The position numbers and the translations under genes are program-made. 6,960 bases of DNA, taken from contig CALMAV010000589.1 of the NCBI GenBank assembly GCA_937859895.1, positions 1 to 6,960 on the forward strand, in the 5' to 3' direction. The DNA comes from an uncultured Bryobacterales bacterium (lineage in GTDB: Bacteria > Acidobacteriota > Terriglobia > Bryobacterales > Bryobacteraceae). Below the pieces are notes generated by a model. The model did not search any database. It was not told the DNA's origin and saw nothing but the letters and a program-made list of their open reading frames with translations. Shown in pieces: positions 1-5,091 of this stretch. Numbering within the stretch: position 1 is the stretch's first letter; each line of letters begins with the position of its first letter.

Positions 1-457
1 TCACCGAATGGTCTGGCTGCTGCTGGAGTACGCGGGTGAGCAACGCGACGGCTTCGGGAGCCGTCCCGCCATCGGTCATGACATGAGGAAACACGAACGA
101 GCCTTGAGGGTTCCGCATCTCCGACGGCACTCTTAGATACGCAGAATCTTCGGGAGTCTTACCGTTATGAACAACGCCGATCGGAATTTCAGGCCTGCCG
201 TAAAATGTGTTGACCAGGTTCACATAGGGGGCTGCAAAACGGTTGTCCTTTGAGATGGTGACCGCCAGCAACTCCACCTCACTCCGATTCTGCATTGCAT
301 GAATCATTGCCATCGCCAGAGCGTCATCAATATCGTTGCCGATATCAGTATCAAGAATCAGTCGTACAGGCTCGGCTGCGGACAGCAATGGCAGCAGTAG
401 TGCAAAGGCTGCAGCGCAGATCAATCGAGTAAGGGAGGGAGCCGATGGGATGAACAC
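1..457 (-). CDS. Exported nucleoside hydrolase (inosine-uridine type), N-terminal part; runs off the left edge
   Basis: This encodes the first 152 residues of a nucleoside hydrolase, a family that cleaves the N-glycosidic bond of ribonucleosides to release base and ribose. Residues 36-45 read DTDIGNDIDD, a form of the Asp-rich calcium/ribose-binding motif that opens these enzymes (usually DTDPGxDDxxA). The downstream text 'LLAVTISKDN' and 'VNTFYG' also fits the fold. Residues 9-28 form a hydrophobic stretch ending in LLSAA, which looks like a Sec signal peptide, so the product is probably periplasmic. The start is taken as GTG at 455-457. An in-frame TAG lies 12 bases upstream and the first in-frame Met is beyond the catalytic motif. 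No Shine-Dalgarno is visible, and TATAAC at 464-469 (minus) would place transcription start near the GTG. It is divergent from the tRNA-Leu gene. The C-terminal half, with the remaining active-site residues, lies outside the window. Confidence 0.85.
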   Translation of the reverse strand, partial: MFIPSAPSLTRLICAAAFALLLPLLSAAEPVRLILDTDIGNDIDDALAMAMIHAMQNRSEVELLAVTISKDNRFAAPYVNLVNTFYGRPEIPIGVVHNGKTPEDSAYLRVPSEMRNPQGSFVFPHVMTDGGTAPEAVALLTRVLQQQPDHSV

Positions 458-465
458 GCCTAAGT

Positions 466-471
466 TATACT
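466..471 (+). promoter_or_regulatory. Candidate -10 element of the tRNA-Leu promoter
   Basis: TATACT matches the sigma-70 -10 consensus at five of six positions and lies 20 bases upstream of the tRNA 5' end, a sensible distance for a tRNA leader. No good -35 hexamer is found 16-18 bases upstream. The complementary strand of the same AT-rich patch (TATAAC, 464-469) could serve the divergent nucleoside hydrolase gene. Confidence 0.4.
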
Positions 472-491
472 ATGAAAGTTCACCCACCCTT

Positions 492-578
492 GCGGATGTG
501 GCGGAATTGGCAGACGCGCTAGATTCAGGTTCTAGTGGGGGAAACTTCGTGGAGGTTCAAGTCCTCTCATCCGCACCA
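492..578 (+). tRNA. tRNA-Leu (anticodon CAG)
   Basis: A complete 87-base class II tRNA with encoded CCA. The acceptor stem pairs GCGGATG (492-498) with CATCCGC (568-574), followed by discriminator A575 and CCA at 576-578. The D arm contains GAATTGGCAGA. The anticodon stem pairs CTAGA (519-523) with TCTAG (531-535) around the loop TTCAGGT, giving anticodon CAG (526-528), which reads leucine codon CUG. A long variable arm (about 536-550) is characteristic of tRNA-Leu. The T stem is 551-555/563-567 around TTCAAGT. All stems pair, so the gene looks functional. No duplicate of its 3' end, which would mark an integrated element, is visible elsewhere in the window. Confidence 0.97.
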
Positions 579-587
579 ACTCAGTAC

Positions 588-908
588 TTACTTCAGCAGC
601 CCTTTGATAGCTGTTCCCACCGTTTTATTGACCGCCCCTTTGGGAATCAGGCGCTCCAGTAACCCGAGATCAGCCTCAATTGTAATATCCTGATCCGTGA
701 CATCGACCATTCCCTTGATCGGCGTTTTCAAGAGCCCCATCTTTGCATTCAGCGAAAACGTAAGCGTCGACCCTTGCCAGCTTCTGCGCTCATCAACTAA
801 CTGCATTGGAATGGCTGCAATGCCCTTCATCATCTCGTCAAACGAGCGATCCACGGCCTGCATCACCTCCTGTTTCGACCGATCATGCGCGACTGTTACA
901 CGTATCAA
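588..908 (-). CDS. Polyhydroxyalkanoic-acid-system family small protein (PHA_gran_rgn-like)
   Basis: A 106-residue soluble protein with no signal peptide or membrane segment. Its pattern is an N-terminal beta strand (IRVTVAH), a long helix with many charged residues (about 11-38), then 'W-x-G-x-T-L-x-F' at 44-51 and a basic amphipathic strand pair 'KTPIKGMVDVTDQDITIEADLG'. This resembles the family annotated as polyhydroxyalkanoic acid system proteins, thought to act at PHA granules; in many bacteria the family occurs away from PHA synthase genes and its role is unclear. The start is TTG at 906-908, chosen because AGGGGAG (918-924, minus) lies 9 bases upstream at good Shine-Dalgarno spacing and no ATG precedes it in frame. 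The TAA stop lies 9 bases past the tRNA-Leu CCA end, so the two are convergent. The family call is by remembered sequence pattern and is moderately secure. Confidence 0.72.
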   Translation of the reverse strand: MIRVTVAHDRSKQEVMQAVDRSFDEMMKGIAAIPMQLVDERRSWQGSTLTFSLNAKMGLLKTPIKGMVDVTDQDITIEADLGLLERLIPKGAVNKTVGTAIKGLLK

Positions 909-917
909 ACGAAAGTT

Positions 918-924
918 CTCCCCT
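918..924 (-). promoter_or_regulatory. Ribosome-binding site that decides a TTG start
   Basis: AGGGGAG on the minus strand sits 9 bases before the TTG codon at 906-908. It is the strongest Shine-Dalgarno-like sequence I found next to a gene start in the window, and it supports initiation at this rare start codon. Confidence 0.6.
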
Positions 925-929
925 GGACT

Positions 930-957
930 TTACTATGGCATCCGAAGCTTTTTTCAA
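930..957 (-). promoter_or_regulatory. Candidate sigma-70-type promoter for the PHA-system-like gene
   Basis: On the minus strand TTGAAA (952-957) is followed after 16 bases by TAGTAA (930-935). These match the consensus hexamers at four and five positions respectively (a -35 and a -10). Transcription would begin near 923, leaving a short leader that overlaps the AGGGGAG ribosome-binding site, so the real start may differ slightly. Confidence 0.35.
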
Positions 958-974
958 CCGCGTGATTGTCCCTG

Positions 975-1130
975 ATGCGAAATAAGCTAGGCACTGCTTT
1001 AGTTAGACAAAACTACAAACTTGACTGGCAACGGTTTTTGGCTGGATTGAAGACGTCAGAACCGCAGAATGTGATGTCTGAATTAGTTCTCAACATCTCG
1101 ATTCATTTCAACGGAAACGCCGACTTCTAG
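975..1130 (+). CDS. Possible small ORF or gene remnant, 51 codons (uncertain)
   Basis: An ATG at 975 opens a frame that runs to TAG at 1128-1130 and encodes 51 residues, including NYKLDWQRFLAGLKTSEPQ and ending ELVLNISIHFNGNADF. The composition looks protein-like: alternating hydrophobics, one Trp, no low complexity. There is no Shine-Dalgarno, no recognised family, and a frame this length can occur by chance. A second open stretch in another frame (about 1082-1207) ends 'FQIELDFRVAEDPVTSTIY'. The two together could be the remains of a frameshifted gene. I cannot tell small gene, remnant and chance apart. Confidence 0.2.
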   Translation: MRNKLGTALVRQNYKLDWQRFLAGLKTSEPQNVMSELVLNISIHFNGNADF

Positions 1131-1141
1131 CACTTGGTGCT
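1129..1141. repeat. Short inverted repeat AGCAC-ttg-GTGCT
   Basis: Five-base arms AGCAC (1129-1133) and GTGCT (1137-1141) flank a three-base spacer. It lies 10 bases left of the 16-bp palindrome, so the two centres are about 24 bases apart. It could be a second protein-binding site or a minor hairpin. Confidence 0.3.
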
Positions 1142-1151
1142 GACTCCTTCC

Positions 1152-1167
1152 AAATCGAGCTCGATTT
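1152..1167. repeat. Perfect 16-bp palindrome (possible operator)
   Basis: AAATCGAGCTCGATTT reads identically on both strands, with 8-bp arms and no spacer. The right-arm heptamer CTCGATT recurs at 1097-1103. A site of this symmetry and length suits binding of a dimeric regulator. It lies about 35 bases upstream of the possible -10 TATATT at 1200-1205. No regulator gene for it is visible in the window. Confidence 0.45.
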
Positions 1168-1225
1168 CCGAGTGGCCGAGGATCCAGTAACAAGCACAAT
1201 ATATTAGGCGCGATCCAAAACACCA

Positions 1226-1321
1226 GGCACATTAACGCAGGAACGGTGCAGAGGGCAGGCCAGTGCCGTAAATGCAGTAACGCTGGTGCGCGGCACCCAC
1301 AGGCAACCCAAGGCACCTTAA
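1226..1321 (+). repeat. Degenerate GGCAC-type direct repeats upstream of the ATPase gene
   Basis: Three consecutive decamers read GGCACCCACA (1292-1301), GGCAACCCAA (1302-1311) and GGCACCTTAA (1312-1321). A further copy, GGCACATTAA, lies at 1226-1235 and differs from the last by one base. With flanks, 1219-1235 and 1305-1321 match at 14 of 17 positions. GGTGC-gcg-GCACC (1285-1297) adds an inverted pair. The spacing of one helical turn fits multiple protein-binding sites, but the repeats are short and could be chance. Confidence 0.3.
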
Positions 1322-1340
1322 TCTTAATGGGCGGGTCCTT

Positions 1341-1359
1341 CGAAGATAGAATGTCTTCG
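1341..1359 (+). promoter_or_regulatory. Hairpin overlapping the GTG start of the ATPase gene
   Basis: CGAAGA (1341-1346) can pair with TCTTCG (1354-1359) around a seven-base loop. The right arm includes the G of the GTG start codon, and the left arm occupies the place where a ribosome-binding site would sit. In RNA this could hold down initiation. An overlapping palindrome CTTCGAAG lies at 1338-1345. Confidence 0.3.
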
Positions 1360-2954
1360 TGGCTGATACAAACAATGCCTCCTATCTTATTAACACGGCG
1401 TTCCTAGGCATTTCTCGCCGTGCTGAATCTGTAGATCGTAAGACCCTCGTTCAAACTTTCGTTGATTTGGGGCCATTGATCCCGGTTCTGTCGTCCCGAG
1501 ATCACCAGATTATCTATGGACGCAGAGGTACAGGTAAGACTCACGCGCTTCTCTATGTAACAGAACAGTCACGAGATCAATTGGGAGTTCCAGTATACGT
1601 GGACCTCCGCAATATGGGCTCATCTGGAGGCGTATACGCCGACACGCAAATTCCCCTTGGCCAGCGTGCCACGCGCCTTTTACTAGACGTTCTTGCCTCG
1701 GTACACGAGGCGCTCCTAGACTACGTAGTAGCGTCGGATTTAGATCTGACCGCGCTAGGCCCAATCTTAGATAAGCTTGGGGAGGCAATCACCGAGCTTG
1801 AAGTAGTTGGGGAAGTCAAACGTGAAGTCAAGGAGGTAGTTAATTCAAATCAGAAAGACGCGTCTGGAATAGAACTAACACTTGCTACAAAGGCTAGCTT
1901 TGAAGCAAGCCACAGCCGCAACAGAGAAGAGTCTTCCAAATCAGTGGGGCGACTGGAAGAATCTGGTTTGTTAACCTACCGCGTGCATTTTGGCAGTGTC
2001 AACAAAACGCTGTCCGAGCTAGTTAAGGCCATACTTCCTCGTCGATTGCTCGTTGTGTTAGACGAGTGGAGCACGATTCCCCTAGAGCTGCAGCCGTATT
2101 TGGCAGATCTAATCCGACGTGCAATGTTTCCTATTTCTGGACTAACAGTCAAGATCGCCGCAATTGAACAGCGCTCAAATTTTAAAATCGGTGCATCTGC
2201 AGAGTATACCGGGATTGAGATCGGTGCTGATGCTTCTGCTGACGTAGATCTTGATGATTACATGGTGTTCGACAACAACGCCGAACGTGCAATCGAGTTC
2301 TTTGAGCAACTTCTCTTTAAGCACTACTCGTCGGAAACGGCTCGCAAGCCAGAATTCAAAGACCCTGAGTCTCTGATTCAGGCTGCCTTCACTCAACAGA
2401 ACGCATTTGAGGATTTTGTGCGGTCCGCAGAAGGGGTGCCCCGCGATGCTTTCAATATTTTGTCGATCGCCGCCCAGAGGAGCCTCCAGGACAAAATTTC
2501 GATCCCAACCGTTCGCGTAGCTGCAAGAACTTGGTTTCAGAGAGACAAAGAAAGCACCGTCCGGTCAAACCCCCAAGCCGAACAGCTACTTCACTGGATT
2601 GTAGACGATGTAATCGCGCACAGGCGTGCACGAGCCTTCCTTCTCCGATCAAATACAAGACATCCTCTCATTGATGCGCTGTTTGATGCTCGTGTGCTGC
2701 ATATCATTAAGAGAAGCATATCCGGACATGATGAACCGGGAGCTCGATACGACGTCTACAAGCTAGACTATGGATGCTATGTAGACCTGCTTGCGACTAC
2801 AAAAGCGCCGGAGAAGCTACTTGATCTGGATGATGATTCAGGTGCTGCAGTAAGTGTTCCGTCTGATGATTACAGGGCGATTCGCAGAGCCATATTGCAT
2901 ATTGACCGATTCCACGAACGCCCTCGATTGCTGAACAACGATAGAGATGCTTGA
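1359..2954 (+). CDS. Orphan AAA/P-loop ATPase, ORC/CDC6-like, with C-terminal winged-helix-like region
   Basis: A 531-residue cytoplasmic protein without signal peptide or membrane segments. Walker A is GRRGTGKT at 54-61, preceded by a hydrophobic strand (HQIIY). Walker B is LLVVLDE at 230-236, followed by WS. 'KIAAIEQRSNF' (265-275) fits sensor 1 and 'EGVPRDAFNIL' (358-368) fits the sensor-2 region of ORC/CDC6-type AAA proteins. Residues 140-205 between the Walker motifs are a highly charged, probably helical insert. Residues about 385-480 look like a winged-helix tail ending 'YKLDYGCYVDLL'. Similar orphan ATPases occur in actinobacteria and accessory regions; their substrate is unknown to me. 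The start is GTG at 1359: an in-frame TAG lies 10 bases upstream, there is no alternative start, and no clear Shine-Dalgarno. The gene stands alone, looks more AT-rich than its neighbours in places, and is flanked by long non-coding gaps, suggesting horizontal acquisition. A defence role is conceivable but not shown. Confidence 0.85.
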   Translation: MADTNNASYLINTAFLGISRRAESVDRKTLVQTFVDLGPLIPVLSSRDHQIIYGRRGTGKTHALLYVTEQSRDQLGVPVYVDLRNMGSSGGVYADTQIPLGQRATRLLLDVLASVHEALLDYVVASDLDLTALGPILDKLGEAITELEVVGEVKREVKEVVNSNQKDASGIELTLATKASFEASHSRNREESSKSVGRLEESGLLTYRVHFGSVNKTLSELVKAILPRRLLVVLDEWSTIPLELQPYLADLIRRAMFPISGLTVKIAAIEQRSNFKIGASAEYTGIEIGADASADVDLDDYMVFDNNAERAIEFFEQLLFKHYSSETARKPEFKDPESLIQAAFTQQNAFEDFVRSAEGVPRDAFNILSIAAQRSLQDKISIPTVRVAARTWFQRDKESTVRSNPQAEQLLHWIVDDVIAHRRARAFLLRSNTRHPLIDALFDARVLHIIKRSISGHDEPGARYDVYKLDYGCYVDLLATTKAPEKLLDLDDDSGAAVSVPSDDYRAIRRAILHIDRFHERPRLLNNDRDA

Positions 2955-3221
2955 CGTTTAGCGGTCGGAATAGGAATCCTGAACGGTTTCGGCGAAGCTA
3001 CCCAAAGCAAAAGATTGTCCTGTCTAGGGTTAAATGTCCAGCAAGATGCCGTTCCGCATAGCTCCTAAACCGCAGGCCGTCCGAAAATAAGCTTCACAGA
3101 ACCCGCAATATTCCGGGTGAGGTGCATAGTTCTACGCCAGGTATTTGCGAAATGAAGTGGCTTCAGACTTGATAAGGTTCTTAAGACCTGCGAAAGGTTT
3201 AAGCGCCACAGCCGCCCACAC
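2955..3221. other. Convergent intergenic gap of 267 bases
   Basis: This lies between the stop of the ATPase gene and the stop of the SPOR-domain gene. I see no coding frame or RNA gene. It holds weak inverted repeats ACCCG/CGGGT (3101-3105/3114-3118) and TGAAG-tgg-CTTCA (3153-3165), and a better bulged hairpin at 3180-3203. None has a T-run typical of an intrinsic terminator. Confidence 0.5.
3180..3203. terminator. Bulged hairpin between convergent genes, possible transcription end signal
   Basis: CTTAAGACCT (3180-3189) pairs with AGGTTTAAG (3195-3203) to give nine base pairs with one bulged G (3185) and the loop GCGAA. It begins 18 bases beyond the SPOR gene's stop codon on the minus strand. 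No T-run follows on either strand, so it may be a processing or stability hairpin rather than an intrinsic terminator. Confidence 0.35.
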
Positions 3222-3839
3222 TCAATACCGCTGAACAATCACCTCGCGAAACGTCTTGCGAAGCGCATCCCGAGTAGACGACAAATCTCCAGCATCCTTC
3301 ACCGGTCCGATAATCACCCGGTAAATCTTGACGTTCCCCGGCTTTGGAACAGCGTGGGCATGGAAGCCTTTCTTGTGTAGAACATCCGCTACCGCCTCGG
3401 CTTCGTCCTTACCCACAGCAGCAACCTGCAGGTACTCAGAGCCAGATTGCGGGACGTACCCGGTCTCTACCGCCTCGGATTTCGCTTCAACTTCGGCCAT
3501 CGGTACCGGCTTAGCGGCAGGCCGCTTACGGCTACCGAGAACCGCCGACCCAGCCAAAGGCTTCGCCACCGTGGGTTCAGGGTCAGAGTTACTTTGTGGC
3601 GAGGCGGCAGTGCCCTCCGGCTCAAGCGTTCGAGTTTGTCCTCCGGCTTTGGGACTATCGGTTTTGATCTCCGCAGTCGGGGCAACAGCCGCTGCTGCCT
3701 TCTTCTCACCATTCCCACGACCAACCAGGAACCCGCCTGTGAAGGAGACTCCCAGCAAAATCGCAATCACCAGAAAGATACCAATCAATTGCTTGTTGCC
3801 GAGCAGGATCTCTGTTTCGTTCTCGCCGGTTTGCAACAT
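3222..3839 (-). CDS. Membrane-anchored SPOR-domain protein
   Basis: A 205-residue bitopic inner-membrane protein. Residues 1-16 are a short cytoplasmic head, and 17-40 form one transmembrane helix (LIGIFLVIAILLGVSFTGGF). Residues 45-130 are an Ala/Pro/Glu/Lys-rich, low-complexity periplasmic linker, and 134-205 form a SPOR domain (EYLQVAAVGKDEAEAVADVL, then IYRVIIGPV and a final helix). SPOR domains bind peptidoglycan stripped of stem peptides at division septa, so a role in cell division or envelope remodelling is likely; the architecture resembles FtsN or DedD in outline, but orthology is not established. The start is ATG at 3837-3839, with an in-frame TAA upstream. There is no strong Shine-Dalgarno. 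TACAAT (3851-3856, minus) could be a -10 that would give a very short leader. It is divergent from the beta-propeller gene across 73 bases. Confidence 0.88.
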   Translation of the reverse strand: MLQTGENETEILLGNKQLIGIFLVIAILLGVSFTGGFLVGRGNGEKKAAAAVAPTAEIKTDSPKAGGQTRTLEPEGTAASPQSNSDPEPTVAKPLAGSAVLGSRKRPAAKPVPMAEVEAKSEAVETGYVPQSGSEYLQVAAVGKDEAEAVADVLHKKGFHAHAVPKPGNVKIYRVIIGPVKDAGDLSSTRDALRKTFREVIVQRY

Positions 3840-3912
3840 TTCTATCTTGGATTGTACTGGAGTTTAGGAGGGCTTGAAATGGTAACCTGACGGAATAGTT
3901 CAAGTATTTCCT
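3840..3912. promoter_or_regulatory. Divergent promoter region between the SPOR and beta-propeller genes
   Basis: The 73 bases between the two start codons must hold promoters for both directions unless transcription enters from elsewhere. On the minus strand TACAAT (3851-3856) matches a -10 at five of six positions but lacks a convincing -35. On the plus strand TTGAAA (3874-3879) matches a -35, but no good -10 follows at the right spacing. Neither gene has a clear Shine-Dalgarno. Confidence 0.3.
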
Positions 3913-5091
3913 ATGCATTTACCATCCCGGTCAGCCGTAGTGTGCAATGTCTGCGTGCTGACCTCAGCAGCGTTGCTGACGCTTTCCATTTCCTGCACCT
4001 CCTACACACAAAAAGCGCAAGCGGCTGACGCGGCGAAACCAATGACTTTGCTGACGGGCATGCCGGCAGTGGCTGATCCAGCTAACCTCTACTCGGCCGA
4101 TGCGCCCGGCATGGTCAGTTCAGTAGCCAAGGGCTTTCCCACCAGGGTGTACGTTCCCAATTCCAAAAGCGACACCGTAGATGTGATCGATCCGGCAACT
4201 TACAAGATTGTCGGACATTTTGCTCTTCCCAAGCATGGCAAGCGCTTGCTGGAGCCGCAGCATGTGGTGCCTTCTTACGACCTGAAGCGTCTGTGGGTAG
4301 CACAGGACCTGGGTGATCAGCTAACTGCTATCGATCCGGCAACAGGCAAGCCAGGCGAAACGATTCAGGTTGATGATCCGTACAACATGTACTTTACGCC
4401 CGATGGCAAGTACTCGATCGTTATGGCAGAGCGCGAAAAACGGATCGACTTCCGTGACGCGCAGTCGATGCAGGTAGTCAATAAGGTTCCAGTTAACTGC
4501 GCCGGTGTGAACCACGCTGACTTCTCAGCAGACGGGCGTTACATGCTGGCCACGTGCGAGTTTTCAAGCGAGATGATCAAGGTAGATGTCGAAGGCCAGC
4601 GGGTGCTGAAACATCTGCCGCTGGAGCCCAAAGGCATGCCCCAGGACTGCCGTACCTCGCCCGACGGCAAGGTGTTCTATGTCGCAAATATGGACGCAAA
4701 CGGAGTGCATATTATCGATGGCGAAGCATTCCGGCAAATTGCTTTCGTGCCAACCGGTAAGGGAGCACATGGACTCTACTTCAGCCGCGATTCCAAGTAC
4801 TTGTATGTATCAAATCGCGGAGAAGGTTCGGTTTCTCTCATCGACCTGGCGACGCGCAAGGTAGCGACGAAGTGGCATATTCCCGGCGGCGGCAGTCCGG
4901 ACATGGGTGGCGTCTCGGCTGATGGGAAATCTCTGTGGCTTTCGGGCCGTTATAACAGCGAGGTCTACGTGTTCGACACGAGCAATGGCAACCTCCGGGC
5001 ACGTATCAAAGTAGGCGACGGACCCCACGGGCTGTGCTTCTATCCGCAACCGGGCCGCTACTCGCTCGGCCATACCGGAAACATGCGCTAG
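3913..5091 (+). CDS. Exported seven-bladed YncE/YVTN-type beta-propeller protein
   Basis: A 392-residue protein beginning with a signal sequence. The hydrophobic core is about 9-27, with possible Sec cleavage after AQA near 37, or a weak lipobox ending at Cys28. Seven blade strands follow, each with the pattern 'lyVxN...xVxviD': about 78-96, 127-144, 167-185, 210-228, 254-270, 297-314 and 341-359. Loops carry the usual 'xxDG' turns (TPDGKY, SADGRY, SPDGKV, SADGKS). This is the YVTN/cytochrome-d1-like propeller fold; such proteins bind ligands, cofactors or partner proteins outside the cytoplasm, and no enzymatic activity can be assigned. The ending GRYSLGHTGNMR recalls a distinct YncE-like subgroup. 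His117, His201, His286 and His372 sit before alternate blades. The start is ATG at 3913 without a clear Shine-Dalgarno. Its TAG overlaps the next gene's GTG by one base. Confidence 0.85.
   Translation: MHLPSRSAVVCNVCVLTSAALLTLSISCTSYTQKAQAADAAKPMTLLTGMPAVADPANLYSADAPGMVSSVAKGFPTRVYVPNSKSDTVDVIDPATYKIVGHFALPKHGKRLLEPQHVVPSYDLKRLWVAQDLGDQLTAIDPATGKPGETIQVDDPYNMYFTPDGKYSIVMAEREKRIDFRDAQSMQVVNKVPVNCAGVNHADFSADGRYMLATCEFSSEMIKVDVEGQRVLKHLPLEPKGMPQDCRTSPDGKVFYVANMDANGVHIIDGEAFRQIAFVPTGKGAHGLYFSRDSKYLYVSNRGEGSVSLIDLATRKVATKWHIPGGGSPDMGGVSADGKSLWLSGRYNSEVYVFDTSNGNLRARIKVGDGPHGLCFYPQPGRYSLGHTGNMR

Larger units (their letters stand above)
909..1358. other. 450-base intergenic region without a convincing gene, rich in inverted and direct repeats
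   Basis: Apart from the PHA-gene promoter at the left and the uncertain small ORF at 975-1130, no coding region is supported. Notable contents are AGCAC-ttg-GTGCT (1129-1141), a perfect 16-bp palindrome (1152-1167), TATATT (1200-1205) as a possible -10 without a good -35, repeated GGCAC/GTGCC-type motifs between 1226 and 1321, and a hairpin over the ATPase start (1341-1359). The concentration of symmetric sites suggests a regulatory region for the downstream ATPase gene, which is an inference. Confidence 0.5.

Noticed and set aside
336..662. A 108-codon plus-strand frame
   Set aside because: It runs antisense to the nucleoside hydrolase and straight through the tRNA-Leu gene, so it cannot be a real protein gene.
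1083..1316. A 77-codon minus-strand frame starting GTG
   Set aside because: Cys/Pro/Leu/Arg-rich composition, no ribosome-binding site, and overlap with the repeat-rich region; it looks like a chance frame.
492..2954. Integrated genomic island using the tRNA-Leu as attachment site
   Set aside because: No integrase gene and no second copy of the tRNA 3' end were found within the window; the ATPase may still be acquired, but not demonstrably through this tRNA.
3328..3890. Long plus-strand frames opposite the SPOR-domain gene
   Set aside because: They are antisense shadows of the SPOR gene, whose minus-strand product has a clear transmembrane helix and SPOR domain.
3874..3901. Sigma-70 promoter for the propeller gene starting at TTGAAA
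   Set aside because: The hexamer at the expected -10 position (TAGTTC) matches the consensus poorly, so a promoter cannot be assigned.
5034..5090. Upstream ATG extension of the DinB protein
   Set aside because: It would overlap the end of the propeller gene by 58 bases; the GTG at 5091 gives the family-like N-terminus and a one-base TAGTG overlap.
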